Below are positions 1 to 13,700 of a DNA stretch of 64,000 nucleotides, in pieces; position 1 is the first letter of the stretch; each line of letters starts with the position of its first letter. The stretch spans positions 1,054,001-1,118,000 of the forward strand of contig JAZGUH010000412.1 in NCBI GenBank assembly GCA_037893225.1, written 5' to 3'. The translations under genes were made by a program, and so were the position numbers. The DNA is from Hippasteria phrygiana. Taxonomy: Eukaryota > Echinodermata > Asteroidea > Valvatida > Goniasteridae. The notes below the pieces were generated by a model that was not told the DNA's origin, searched no databases, and worked only from the letters and a program-made list of their open reading frames with translations.

Positions 1-1145
1 AATGCCAACAAGGTGCTCATTCGAGTCAACCAGTCCAGCATGCACACACGATACTTGTCTTGTGCAGATTTCCTCACTTAATCAGGATAATCTCAAAAAA
101 TTCCTCATTAATCAGGATAATCTCAAAATCACAGGTCCAGTGCTAAATTGATATCAATTAAAATCTTTAAACATACAATTACATGGTCACTTGACATGTT
201 TGAGAACACATTCTACATGTTTTGAGAGAGGTTTGAAATGTCTGACAAAGAAGCATATGTGATGTGATCAAGCAAAATCAGCCAGAACTTGGCAATCCTT
301 GTTTTGAGATATGGGCCAAAATATGTTTGTAGTGGAAAAATCAAAATTTACTGTTTTACAAAAACAGAAAGGAAAACATTCTTCTTTCACATGAAAATAT
401 GACATGTATTTTAATGTGCTAAAAATGACTCAAATATTTGTAACTTTTTAATCAAAGGTCGTATTCACATGGGGTTTTCACTAATATGGAGCTTGAAGTA
501 CGCTACAAATGAATATGTAAAAATCCAAAAATTTACCAGGGCCTACTTCAGACTGATTGTGCTTGATCGCATCACATATTTGGAAGTGGATTTCCCAATA
601 CATGTTAGATAATAAACTTTAAAAGTTGTACATCAATTTGGCTCTAGGAATAAAAATGATAGGGACTATCACATTTTTAATACAACACAAGATATTAGAG
701 ATAGCAAAACTTTCGACACTCGGTTCTTAATTTCCGGACATAATCAGTTTTCCAGAGGTTAATTTAAGAGCCTGGAAAACAGCCTAATTACTACCAAATA
801 GGACAGTGAACTGGGCAGTCTTGATAAATGAATCTGAGATTGTTGGTTTAACAAGGGGAGAGCATGTAAAGCACAACTTGTGATTTTTTCTCTTAGATTT
901 GAAAATGATCACGCTGAGTTTTGCTACACACTTCAGATCCCAAACCTGGTGCATGTATATTCTGTGTATAACAACTGTGTACAAGTTTCCAACATATAGA
1001 ATCAAGAATTACACAAATTACACGAATTACACAGTCTTAAAACATTTATCTTATTTACTTAAAGTTAGGTAAATCTTTTGTTTCAGACACAAACTTAAGT
1101 TTAACCTCACAGACTTCGTCCAATTCCCTTGCTCGTCTGGAAGTT
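1..1145 (-). other. HGS: HGS 3' untranslated / downstream region
   Basis: This stretch lies downstream of the HGS stop codon (stop at 1146-1148 on the minus strand), so it should hold the 3' UTR and flank. I see no conserved ORF. A 319-bp inverted-repeat element occupies 258-576. No canonical AATAAA was found on the minus strand; ATTAAA variants occur near 409-414 and 446-451. The transcript end is not determinable here. Confidence 0.5.
258..576. mobile_element. TA-flanked miniature inverted-repeat element (MITE)
   Basis: The left end reads TGTGATGTGATCAAGCAAAA and the right end is its imperfect inverse (ATGTGATGCGATCAAGCA when reverse-complemented). Both ends are flanked by TA (256-257 and 577-578), which fits a Tc1/mariner-type TA duplication. 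It is 319 bp and has no coding capacity. It sits in the HGS downstream flank. Superfamily assignment is inferred only from the TA duplication. Confidence 0.6.
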
Positions 1146-1775
1146 TTAGTCAAAGGATATGAGGGATGCTTCTTGTGGTCGGTCTTGAAGGGGCTGTAGC
1201 TGGGCCTGTGTCGTGGGTTGTTGACCCTGGTTTGCCCCAGGGTACATGCCCCCCTGGGTAGGAGGAGGGGCCCCATATTGCTGGACGGGGGGAAGGGAGG
1301 ACGTCATGCCCTGCATGTTGTATGGGTTGTTAGCTTGTGGTGCCTGCTGTTGTTGCTGAGGAGGGTAATCCAATGAGGACAAGGGCGAGTAGGTACCACT
1401 GGTGGGACCCTGCGAGGGGTGTGGCTGGGTGGATTGGGGGTGTGGCTGCGTGGGTGGGGGGTGTGGCTGGGTGGATGGGGGGTGCGGCTGGGTGGATGGG
1501 GGCTGCTGCTGCTGGTACCCCATGGGGTAGGCCCCGCCCGGCTGGGGTGCCTGCTGGGGTGCCTGCTGGGGTGCCTGCTGGGGTGCCTGCTGGGGTGCCT
1601 GCTGGGGTGCCTGCTGGGGGACTTGTTGGTACCCCTGCTGCTGTTGGGGGGGTTGGTAGGCCTGGTTGTAGCCCGGCTGGGTGGTGGAGGGGGGCTGACT
1701 GGTGTAGCCCTGCTGCTGGGGGTTGTAGCCACTGTGGGCGGGGGAACCTTGCATTGAGGAAGGTGGACTGAATGT
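1146..1775 (-). CDS. HGS: HGS terminal coding exon 16 (Pro/Gln-rich tail, clathrin box)
   Basis: Encodes 209 aa of Pro/Gln/Tyr/Gly-rich sequence ending in ASLISFD and a stop. LISFD is the clathrin-binding C-terminus known from vertebrate Hrs. Acceptor CTGCAG, phase 0. Two in-frame coding minisatellites are visible: a PQQA repeat (about six copies, 12-bp unit, about 1541-1620) and a TQPHP-type repeat (about four copies, about 1420-1505). Confidence 0.95.
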   Translation of the reverse strand, partial: TFSPPSSMQGSPAHSGYNPQQQGYTSQPPSTTQPGYNQAYQPPQQQQGYQQVPQQAPQQAPQQAPQQAPQQAPQQAPQPGGAYPMGYQQQQPPSTQPHPPSTQPHPPPTQPHPQSTQPHPSQGPTSGTYSPLSSLDYPPQQQQQAPQANNPYNMQGMTSSLPPVQQYGAPPPTQGGMYPGANQGQQPTTQAQLQPLQDRPQEASLISFD

Positions 1776-4700
1776 CTGCAGAATAAGTTAATCAGGTAAA
1801 TATTACTCAGTGGACATTTACGACATGTATGAGATGTCAGATACAAAACCATTACCATGTACAAACTATTATCACCGACTTTTTAAGCCTTGATTTGTGC
1901 GTGAATTCTTTGAAAGGCTTTTTTTTTGTAAAATTACATGGTATAAATTCCTTGTATTCTGAAGCATCCCAAGAATCAAAACACTTGGAACGTTTCACTG
2001 GAATGTTCCACTGTTCCCACTTGGAACAGCCTTGTCTAAGTAAAAGGGGCAGGTCATTAAAAAATGTTTTCATAAAAGAACAGAAGTTGGCGTAATTAAA
2101 GTCACCTACCTGTGGTGGTGCACCATACTGGCCAGGTGGCATCATAGCCCCCTGGGGTGGGGGCACCATGCCTTGCTGCATCATCCCCTGGAGTGGGGGT
2201 GCCATCATACCACCCTGGGGCAGGGGCATACCGGCATAGGCCGTGTACTGGATCTGCCGCATCTGCTGCTGTTGTTTCTGCTGTTCGTGGCGCATCTGCA
2301 GTTCTCGCTCATGTTCCTGCAATCGCTGCAGGGCCAGCTGCTGTTGGAACTGGAGGTATTCCTGATAAAACGTGATCAATAACAAAATAAATTTGCCGTC
2401 TTTTACAATATACCGAGTCACACTGAACATAGCAGATATACATGTATCATTAACTCTTCAGTGGTAGTAAATTAATGACAAAAGAACTTGTATCGAGTCA
2501 CAGATAAAAACTGAGGTCATTATCACATCTATCTTGTAGGTAGAACTGTTCATTTTTGAATAATTTAGTATTATTCGACCGAATATTTGATAATTGCCGA
2601 TCAAGTTTTTCACGTGTCAGCTGCAACTGCATGCCTCGCTGGTAAAAAGTTGCATGCCTGTGTTTTACGTGTGGCAATTGACAATATGGACCGCCTGATC
2701 CTTTTTTTGCATGCGCCTGTTGTATCAAGATCATACAACGTTCTGATAATAAGCAACAAAACTCCAGCCTGCATTTTTGCAGTATTTGTGACCTGTTCCC
2801 ACGAAATGGTTATAAAGTAGAAAAATTTTAAAATCAAGATTATGGTATTTCCTTAAAGTACATTTGATTAATTAATTAATTCATTCATTCATTTGCGGTT
2901 TATTTCATTAAAAACACCAAACAAAAAGTCAAATGACTAAAAATGTTTGATTTACAGTAGAATAAAATTACATACAACAATAAGAAAAACAATTATAAAA
3001 TTTTTGTTTTTTTACGGGAGACGTCGGGGTGTCGCGGCGGTTCTGGCAGCCAAGCGAACCGCTACAATGTGCAATCAAGCGTAACAAACAATAATCTAAC
3101 AATGGATTGAAACTGCACAAACGGCGGCAAATGGCATCATCCGGCCTAGTGGCACTTTTTTTTGGACGCCATATGGCGTCATCCGTATGCAAGGGGTTAA
3201 TAAGGAACCGTTTACAGCCATAAGACTGTGTAAAAATTTCGTTACAGTAATAATTTTAATAATAATAATAATAATAATAAAAAAATACATCAAGAATTTT
3301 GCAGTTCATCGTTCAGCAATTTTACCATATAATTGGACTTTGTTTGTATCTTTGTGTTTTACAACGTGGAACATCAAGAGTGGAATTTCTGAGTACACGA
3401 TCTGAAACAGATTGTCGAGTTGGTGGTAAGAAGTGGCGGTGTCTAATAGACGTCAACAACGAGTTGGCAAATTTCACAGTTAATTGCGTGCGTCTAACCG
3501 ACAGCTCCTGGATATTAAATTTAAATAAAAGGTCAGTATAGGGCAACAAATTTGGGTATACTATGATATGAAGTGCACCTTTTTGCACTCATTCCAGGCA
3601 TTGAGATTGATTTTTTGATATGCCCGAAGACCAAATAACTGCTCCATAAAGTTGGAAGAATGTACATTTTATATATTAAAATAAGATCATCAACACTAAC
3701 ACCATTCTTCTTCAGCCTACTTAAAATAAACAGACATCTGGATGCATTGGTGATGAGGCACTGTCCCATTTGAGATCGTTTTAGATGATAATTCCAAGTA
3801 ATTTTTGAGATTTTACTACCTGAAGTTGAGTGTCATTGATTACTATGTTCGGCCGAGGGGGCAAATTATGCAAAAAGGAAACCTGCATAATTTTGCATTT
3901 TTGTGGATTAGGTTTCATGTCATTGGTCTCACACCAGTCAACGAGTGAATACACATGATTATGCAAATTAGAATTGCGAGTCCTAGGAACTACTTCAAGC
4001 AAGGTGAGGTCATCCACATACTACTCAAAAAAAATTAAGGATCAAACTTATTTATTAATATATTTTTGACCCTCCAGTCAACTGAACTTTATAACACATG
4101 ACTATAAAGCAATTGCATCATCTCACATTCTATGGTGCATAACTAAGCACAAAATAATCGCAGCAGTGTACAATGAGTAAAATCAATGAGGTACACACCT
4201 GGCTGAAAATTTTCAAAGGCAAATGTCTGATCCTTTAATTGTTTTGAGTAGTATATTTCCATCAATTAATCAAAGTGCAAGCAGCATCATTAACCATGGC
4301 TAAGAAATGTTGAGGCTCTTAAGTCATATCTCTTGACGTAACCCCACAGTAACGGACTGTTTGTGAACGATTAGTTAAAAAACTTTGTGTGGGTAAGATA
4401 GAGCGATCAGCACCAAGATGAAAAAAATTTCTACTGCAATCGTGTGATTTATACGGTCAAAAGTTTTGCTAAAATCTATGGTGCAAATATTTGCATAATT
4501 CCTGGGTTTGTCCAGACCCTTATGAATAGTATTTAGCATACTAATTAAGTAATGCTCAACAGAACAGCCTTTCATGTTTAATACCAAATTGTTGCAAGTC
4601 AACGACCTGTCAAATGTCATCCATTACCCATTCAGCCCAAAAATCTTCAAATAACCGTGGTATCACCGATGTAATCGAGATTGGTCGCAACTGATCAAAA

Positions 4701-7700
4701 GTACCAACAGGATTTATTTTAGGAACCGGAAAAACCGATGTTTTTTTCCAAATATTTGGGAAACATCCCACTTTCAGACATATGGGTGAGTGGAATTGAC
4801 ATCTCATAAGCAAACTCTTTAAACAATCGTGTAGTGCAATCTTCAGGATGGCCAGCTTTGGAGGTATTCAACCTTGATAGATGCCTATAAACCTGTTGAC
4901 GTAATATCATCGGTGGTAATGACAAAGCCGCTAAGTATGGTGTTAATAAACTCGTATCGAGGACCGGCAAACTAGAACTGATCTTTGAAAAATGCAAATT
5001 AAGATCATTTAGCTATCTCAACAAGTGATTTGTCAGAATTTGGAAAATGGACATGAGGTTTTGTTTGCCTAGTAAGATCACGAATCTGCTTGTGCCATTT
5101 ACCTGGCTGTGACTGTTCGATTTTACATTGGCAAAAATTTTGTTTTGCTGCCTGAATCATAATTTGAACATTATTTCGTAACCGTCTATAATCACCATTC
5201 TGTTTAAAAGCAGCTTCACGTTGAATTATCAATCTTCGGATTTGGTTATTCATCCATGGTTTATCATTTGATCGACGTTTAATTACAACAGACTGAAAAT
5301 GTTTTTTATACTGATCGTTTTTAACTAAATGATGAAATCCCTCAGCCATACGATCAGGATCATCACCATACAGTATGGACCAGTCCAGCTCGGTTATCCA
5401 CTGTCCGAATGCCCGTACCGATGAATCGCGGAATGGCCGAAATGAGGTCCTTCTAGATTTCATTGGTGTGATGGTATTACGTGCATGATAACAGATGACT
5501 GAGTGATCACTAGATGAAACTGGTGCTGAAATAATTGGCTCCATGTAAAAATCACCGAGATCAGTCAGGTTGTTTGATGATTTGGGTCAGTAGGGTATGG
5601 TGTTCAAGTGCATGCGAATCTAGGTCATTGAAGTCGCCCATTATCATGAAGGCTGCATTATCAGTAGTCGTCCGTGCAATGTCAACCATGCTTATGATGT
5701 GATCACTTAGATCCTCCTTATACTGAGATTGGGGCGGCGATTACAAAACACAGACTTCTCTCGGTAATCGTATCAACTTGGAAGATTTTAAGTGCAGCCA
5801 CAGTGCCTCAAGGTTGTCGGGAATATGTTCAGTGAAGACTTCTCTACAAGAGATGTCTTCACGCACATAAACTGCAATGCCCCCACCAGTCCGGTTTTGC
5901 CGATCACGATGGAACTGACGAAATGAGGGTAACCAGTCGACAAAGTGTGGCATTTGACACTGCTAAGCACCATAACTTTTCTATTAAAATAGCAGAGTCA
6001 TATCTATATGTGCATACATATTTCTTTTGAATATTCGAACCGGCAAAAAGGTATTGGAATATTCGATTGACAATCGAATATTCGAAATATTCGGGACAGC
6101 CCTACTGGATGTCTTTGCCAATTGCAGGGTGTGAGATTTACAGTAGGATATTTGTGAAAAACCTGGAAAGAGATATTTTAGCCATTGTTTTGAAGTCAAC
6201 ACCCACCTGTTTCTTCTGCCTCATGATCTCAAGTTTCTGGGCCAGCAGTATCTGTCTCTGTCTCTCAGCCTCCTCTGCCTCCCGTCTTTTCTTTTCTCGG
6301 TGGTCGTCCCTCAGGGCATCCAGGGCCTCCCTAGCATCATGGATCTGGGCCAGCTTATCCTGAAGACTCTCCATCTTAGCTAAAAAGGATGGAGAGACGA
6401 AGGGTTAGACCATGGAGAAATAATACAAGAGTTGGAACAGCCGATACTGTATGCATAAGTCTCCGCCAGCCTTTCGGTACATTGGGCACAGCTGTCAACT
6501 CATTGGAAATCGACTGTCTCATAAAAGTCGCTACTCCTTACTGGAATAACTGGTTTTTTTAACTAACCCTGCTGAATCCAACAGGATCTAACTATTTGAT
6601 ACTTCCGTTGGACCCTGTTGGATTGAGCAGGCAATAGAAAAATAAGACAGTCGGATTCTGTTGGATTTAGCAGGTAAGTCACTTCTTATTTTTAGGTACC
6701 CAGCAACTTGGCATGTTGGACTGTGTTGGACTGCATTGGATTGAGCAGGAAACTCATTTGAGTCACCGTTGGACTCTGTTGGATTTAGCAGTGTAGTCCT
6801 GGTGAACCATTACGGTTATTTCACCCATAAAGGCTATAAAGGGATAAAGGCTATAAAGGGCCACTCAAGGTAAAGGTTACGATCTTTTCCAGTCTTTCGT
6901 GGCAAAAACGCTGAAATGCCAAATCTCAAGTCATAATTTGTTTAAACAAATCAAATATTTCTTGAAGTGTGGCTAATACTGGCCAAAAGTTAAGTTTGGC
7001 CTTTCAAATTAGTGCATTTTTATATTTTCAAGAAATTCCTAACATTCCGGGCCTACAGGGTGTGTATTAAAAAATGGCATTTATTGCATTTTGAAAACAA
7101 AATCTTCATTTATTCGTCTCATATTCTGCACATTCCGTGTCGAATTACGACTAACACGACTGTGCAAACGGCATTCGCACCATTCTACCGCGACATGTCC
7201 ATAGCCTGGCTGCCATACCTCTCTTGTCCTCTTTCTCCTGAAGCCTGCTCAGGAGCTGCGGGTGCATCTGGGTCAGGGTGTGCAACAGGCTCTGCACCGA
7301 CGTGTCGCTGGCGATGCTGCGGCCGCGCGACGAGTCGCTCTTCATGCGGTTGATGAAGACGTCGATGTTGGTGGATAGCGCACCCATGAACTCGACGTCA
7401 TCAGGGACTTCGCCGTTCTGGGCAAACTGTGAAAGGAAAAAATGTTGAAATAGTTTTACAATAAATCAATTATAAAAGAAATATATTGTTACATCTATGT
7501 ATTTATTGACTTTTTCTTCATCTGCCTGGATATACCAATGTCCAACCAATTGACTAAACAGTCACTGTCCCGTGAAACCTTTGGAAACAGCTTGTGTTAC
7601 TGAGTGAACAGGCAATGTTCAACGTGTACCAAGTTTTGAGCCCAAACTGAAAAATGAACAGTGGCCTAGTGCACAAAATACTTCACTTGCAGCTGGGCTG

Positions 7701-10700
7701 TACACTCTCCACAACGTTAAGGCTTATGGGAATGATTTACAGACCTGATGGACAGGGGTAATATAGAAGTGCATTGAACATTGTGCTCATGACAAGTCCA
7801 CATAATTATGATCAATGGCATGATCATTTTTATACATGCATCAAGACAGATAATGATAAAATCGTGTCTGTAATGGTAGTCTTCCTCACCTCTTGCACCT
7901 TACTGGTTGCATACATCGGCTGCGAGGACACCGACTGTGCCAAGGGCGGGGCAGTGGCGGGCGTGATGTCTGGGGCATTGGCCGGGGCAGAGGGCGTGGC
8001 CGAGGCTTTGACATTCTCCTCCTGTTTCTGCTCCCAGTAGGAGCGGTTCAAGTAGCGAGCCAGCTGGAATGGAAGGAAAGAGGGAAATCATGAACGAATG
8101 TTTACCCTAACCCTGCCAGACGCAGCACAGTGCATCTGTGGTGACAGCTTGACCTTGCTGCACTCTGCACACAAGTCAATGTGACAAAGTATGCAATCTG
8201 ATGCGTCTGGCAGGGTTTCTAGCCAAAATACCCTGGAGGGTTAGGGTTAAGTAAAAAATGACCAAATTGTACATGCAGAGTTACAACACACGAAGCCGAG
8301 CATGCGATTCCTGCACCCTATGCCACTGTAATCTTGGTGAAAAAAAACACTGCTGTAGCTATTGTTAACGGTAGGGTATATCTTTGGCATGTTTGGTGAT
8401 GATCAAAAACCAAAAATGATTACCAATCCTCCTGAGAAATACTTCCGTCTGAAATGCTGTCGTCTTTGAGAAAATTATCTGAAGACCTTCAAAAACACCT
8501 AATTTGTTACCTCATCTTTGTTCGGCTGTTCACAAAATGGAGACTTCCAGTCAAAAGCCAGATGCAAAGCACTGAATGCGGTACCTCAGTGAAAACAGAG
8601 GTAACGCTAACAATCCTGCCTGTTTAATAAGGATGTACTCCCTTTATAGGCGGATGTGATTTTAACAGTGAGGCTCCAAAATCACAAGCCCAGAATCACA
8701 ATGAGGTTTAAAGCTGTTAAACCAAAAAGTCACAAGGTACCGTTTGCCAAGGTGGGACGACAGTTTACAGGCTTCAGACGTGATTTAGAATACAGTAGGA
8801 TGTGATTTTGGACACCCATTGTTGAAATCACATCGTCCTATTTTGCTACAATTGGTTCTCCCCGGGGCTTGCAACCAAACAAATCGTACCTCTGGATCTG
8901 CTTCGGGATCCATCGCAGGGGCAGACGAGGTCTACATTTGGAGAGACAAAAAAATTATTCTTCATGAAATACGGCGAAATGCACAATTGTGCCATAGTAG
9001 CTTTATTTAAAGACAATGATTTTAATCAAACTTGTTCATTTTGTGCAGGAAAAGGTGAGACTTCATTTAAAAAAAAAAAATTAAACCCCCCCAAACAAAA
9101 ACACACACAACTTTTGTGACTTTTATGGCCGGTCGCGGAGGGCAATTTATACATGTTCCAATGCTTTAATACCTAAATGTTTTTACAAGGAATATAACAC
9201 GAGTTTGGATCCATTGTCAAAAAATTGGTTGCAATATGTACATTATAAGGCTTTAGAAGATTTCACAGGCACAACTCAACGTTATGAGAGAACAAAGACC
9301 TTTTGGGGCTTTCGTACAGTCCACATATGTTGGCATTGTTTACATCTAGCATTATCTGGTCACATTTTGGGAAAAAGTATATAGAATGGTCAAAAGGGTC
9401 TGCGGAATTTGAGAGGAAAACAGCAAAGGTATCCGAAGTAGGGGTGTGCATCGGAACCGGGTACCCGAGTACCCGACCTTTCATGTCAGGAACTGGTTCC
9501 AGATTGTGGAATCGAGTGCTTATACAAGTTTATGATCACATAGTATCTTCCCAGACAATGAAAAAGGAAAGGTTTTGAATGTTATTTGTCGGGAAAACCC
9601 AACTAAATGGGAAACCAGCACAGATTTCACGTTTATGACGCTCGCGAAAGTTGACAATAAAGGGAATTTACCGGTCGTGGTTTTTGTAGTCTGGTATGGA
9701 TAAGAGCCTCGACAAGCATGCCTCATTCTGATCCAAAATAAATACAACTGTATAAAGCTTCCTGATAACCGTCTTTTGTGATATGCCAGCGCCAGCGATG
9801 TAGCCGAGTCCATCACAAGTCCCCGCAAGTCCATCACAAGTCCCTGCAAGTCCATCACAAGTCCCTGCAAGTCCATCACAAGCCCTCCAGTCCCAATTCC
9901 AATCACAAGCTATTCAAATGAGCTTTGACAAAGGCATTCCTTTGTCATTGTTCATCTAGTTACTTGTGACCAGCTTTATGAAAGGACTTCTGACTGGGCT
10001 TGCAAAAGGACTTGTGAAAGGACTTGCAGGGACTCGACTATGACTCTGGCAAGCGCATGCACGTGCAGAGACGGAGAAGTGATCATGTTTACTAGAAAGC
10101 CATGAGATTTTTCAAACTTTTGTCTGCGATCAGACTTTTTAAATCTCAGAGAAAGACATTATTACAACTTCCAGGATTGGAAGTTTTGGGTTGGGTTTCT
10201 TTAACGGGTACCCAAATTTTTTTCAATCTGGTACCTGGGTACCGGTGTTTTTTTCAACCGGGTACCCAGTTCTTTTACTACCAGTAAATGCACATCCCTA
10301 ATCCGAAGTCCAGCTTCGAGAAATGTCAACTTCTGGATAACTTTAAGGGGTGAACTTACCGCAGGTGGAGGAGAGGACGTGGGGCCCTTTCCGTCTTTGG
10401 TGATCTAAGAATGGAAACAAAAATAAGCAAAATTGGTGAGTAAAGGTCAACTTAACCTAACACTGCTGAATCCATCAATTTCAAGACGAATTTCCACACA
10501 CCCCTAGGGGGTTAGGGTTGACCACTGGCTCATAGCTCTGCCCCTTAGACAACCTTATGGAATGTCACGCAGTCATTTTGGTTTTTCCCATATTTTGTAC
10601 ATTCGGCATCAAATTGACCGATCATGGTTCACAAGAATTAGCCAATCATAGCGTCTGTTAAATATCACGTGACATTCTAAACTTAGATAAACAAAAAACA

Positions 10701-13700
10701 CGTGCAAGCGCCCGCCACGTGCGTCCTTTTCATTAAAAAGTCAAATGCGATTCAACGACAGGCATGAAGTAATCCATTCATGATCACATGAATATGCACG
10801 TAAACCATAATCAAGTTATAAAGCAGTCCAAGTTAACACTTGACATAATACCAGAAATGAAATTGAAGATAGTAAATAATTGTTGAAACAAGAGTCTGCT
10901 TTTTCTACTTGAGTAATTTACACCCAGCTGAACAGAGAAGGCCATAGCTGCCAACATTTTAAAGTTCTAATTAGTAATCAACCTGCGTAGTAATTTTCAA
11001 CTACATGTATAGTATGTATATGTTGGGCGCGCTCGGTCGATCGTGCTGCGCTTTTGGTCGATTCTGCCGGATATCTTGGACTAACCTTTAAAAAAAAATC
11101 CTCCAGAGCCGTGAATTGGAAAGAAAATGTGTCCGACTGGTGGCGTCACGATCGACCGATAACGCAGCACGATCGACCGATTGCGCCCAACATATACACT
11201 TTAAACTACGCCACCAAGGTCTGTTAATATTTAACTATGTTTTCTCATTTCTACTCTATGAACTGGTTGGTGTCCCGCACTAATGATACTGCACTAACCA
11301 ATACAAGGTTTCTGTGAGGATTACTTGAAATTCGTAACTTTCCTGACTAAATTTTCATATTTACTTGATGAATAATTGGTCACTTTTAGATTTGTATAAC
11401 CAATGGGAGATGTTTGAGACACTCATGGCAGATGACATACCAGTCCTTTTCCATTGTTCTCACCAGTCGTACAAATGTTTAGAACTACATGCGAATGTTC
11501 ACACAGTCGTACTTTCCCAATACTTCCGAGGACAATGCTTTGTTTCCTATTGTTCCTTTAATATAACCCAACCCCATAGACTAAGCACGTAGTTTTACTT
11601 CCGAGCACCGATTTCAACAAAAGACTGACTTGCGAGGACTGAAAGGTTCCTTTGTATTTTCTTTCTCCTCTTGTCCTCAGACGTATATACAGATCCTGTA
11701 CACAACTACACGCAAATGTTTCAAACTAGCACAAAAGATCGGTATGCCCGCTACCACCAGTGTCTCAAAGTCTCCCTTTAGACATTGGAATGTTTAACCC
11801 TAACCTCACATAAAGCTACAAAATACTACTAGTAGTAAACTGTAGTATGCAGTACTCTCGTCTATTTGTTTACAATGATTGTAGTAAACTTAATAGTGAT
11901 ATGTAGTAGGGGTGTGCATTTACGGGTATTAAAAGAACCGGGTACCCGACTGAAAAACATACGGGTACCCGGGTACTCGTTAAAGAAACCCAACCCAAAA
12001 CTTCCAATCCCGGAAGTTGTAATAATATCTTTCTCTGAATTCAGACAAAGTTCTGAAAATCTCCAGTCATGCCTGCATCCAGTAAGCCTGATCACTTCTC
12101 CACCTTTGCGTGTGCCGGCACGCGCATGCACCGGCATCATCACAAAAGACTTGTCCGGAAGCTTATACAGTTGTATTTATTGTGGATTGAGGCATGCGAT
12201 TATGTCTCGTCAAGGCTCTTATCCATACCCAGACTGCAAAAACCACGACCAGTAAATTCCCATAATTGTCAACTTTGTGAGCGTCATAAATGTGAAATCT
12301 GTGCTGTTTTCCCACATACATGTAGTCCAGTTTAAATTTTGAAAATTCCCGACAAATACATGTAACATTCAGAACCATTCTTTTTTCATTGTCTGGGAAG
12401 TAACTATGCGATAATGTAAAGTTGTACGGGTACTCGATTCCAAAATCTGGAACCGGTTCCTGACATGAACGGTCGGGTATTCGGGTACCCGGTTCTAATG
12501 CACACCCCTAATATGTAGTACAACTGTTTGTTTGCAGGGGTTGGAGGGAATAGGTCTGTTATCAACTAAGGCGGAAACACAGTATGAACTACTGAGCATT
12601 AATACTTTGTAGTTGCAAGTATCTTGACTGCTGTCATGATACACTCAATCATCAAACACAGAGAGTCTCAGTGCTACAGAATACTAAGTAGTATTTTGTT
12701 GTACACAGGTCTTCACCCCAAATGAATGCCTAGGACGTTTAGGGTTAACGTACGATATGCTTGTTCTCTGCAGCGTCCAGTGACAGCGCCATGGCCAGCT
12801 GCAGCTCTTCTTCCTCCTGCAGTTCCCGCTCGTTGCGCTGGGGTGGAGCCTGAGACTGCTGGGCCAGTGGGCTGTTTAGATATTCCGGGGGTAGATCCGA
12901 GTCATTGGCGCCCGAGCCGGAAGTTGTCTCGGTACGGCTATAAATAAGAAAGGATTATTAGACAAACTTACCACAACAAGAATTTCAATCTCAGAAGCTC
13001 TTAATCAACAAATCCATGAATTGTTTTCCCTCCTATTAAGTATTTTAGGAGCAATGAAGTACAATACCATTAGCCTTTTTGAGTTATGGCGGACAAGGGA
13101 GGGCGCTATTCGATTTAGGTAAACCTTTTGTATGGCACAAAAGGTTTACCCAAATCAATTAGCGCCCTCCTATTGTGTCCGCCATATCTCAAAAAGGTTT
13201 ATAGAGTACCGAAGCGTGACGTCAGTTGGCATGACAACTGGCTCTAAACAAAAGGAGATTTTGACTGTTCCTTTGTTAACAGCCAGTCATGCAAACACAT
13301 TGACACAAAATAACAAAAGTATTCTGGTTCCAAACATTGCATTGACGTCATCACTTCGGTACTCTATGGTGTTACCCCCGACTGGTAAGCTTACACTCAT
13401 TTTTGAAATAATCTCGACTCCTTGGGAGTGCAGACCTTTTTTACATGTCATGGACTGGTATATTCCGCCGGGGGGCTCTTATAATGACCTCACTCTTGAT
13501 TTGTGATGATACAAAAGTGATTTTGTCATGGAATAATTTATTACAAACGAAGTGTTAACTACATGTAGTTCGCGTCAGAGGACGTGTTAACACGATCTGG
13601 CTGTTTTTATACACGGGCACGGCTGACGGGTTAAAATGTCAAGCTTGCCTCGACTCACCTCCGGGTGACGTCTTAACACACTAATTCCTCATTTGTTTTG

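Noticed and set aside
1337..1771. Gly/Ala/Val-rich plus-strand ORF opposite HGS exon 16
   Set aside because: Shadow of the PQQA and TQPHP repeats on the other strand.
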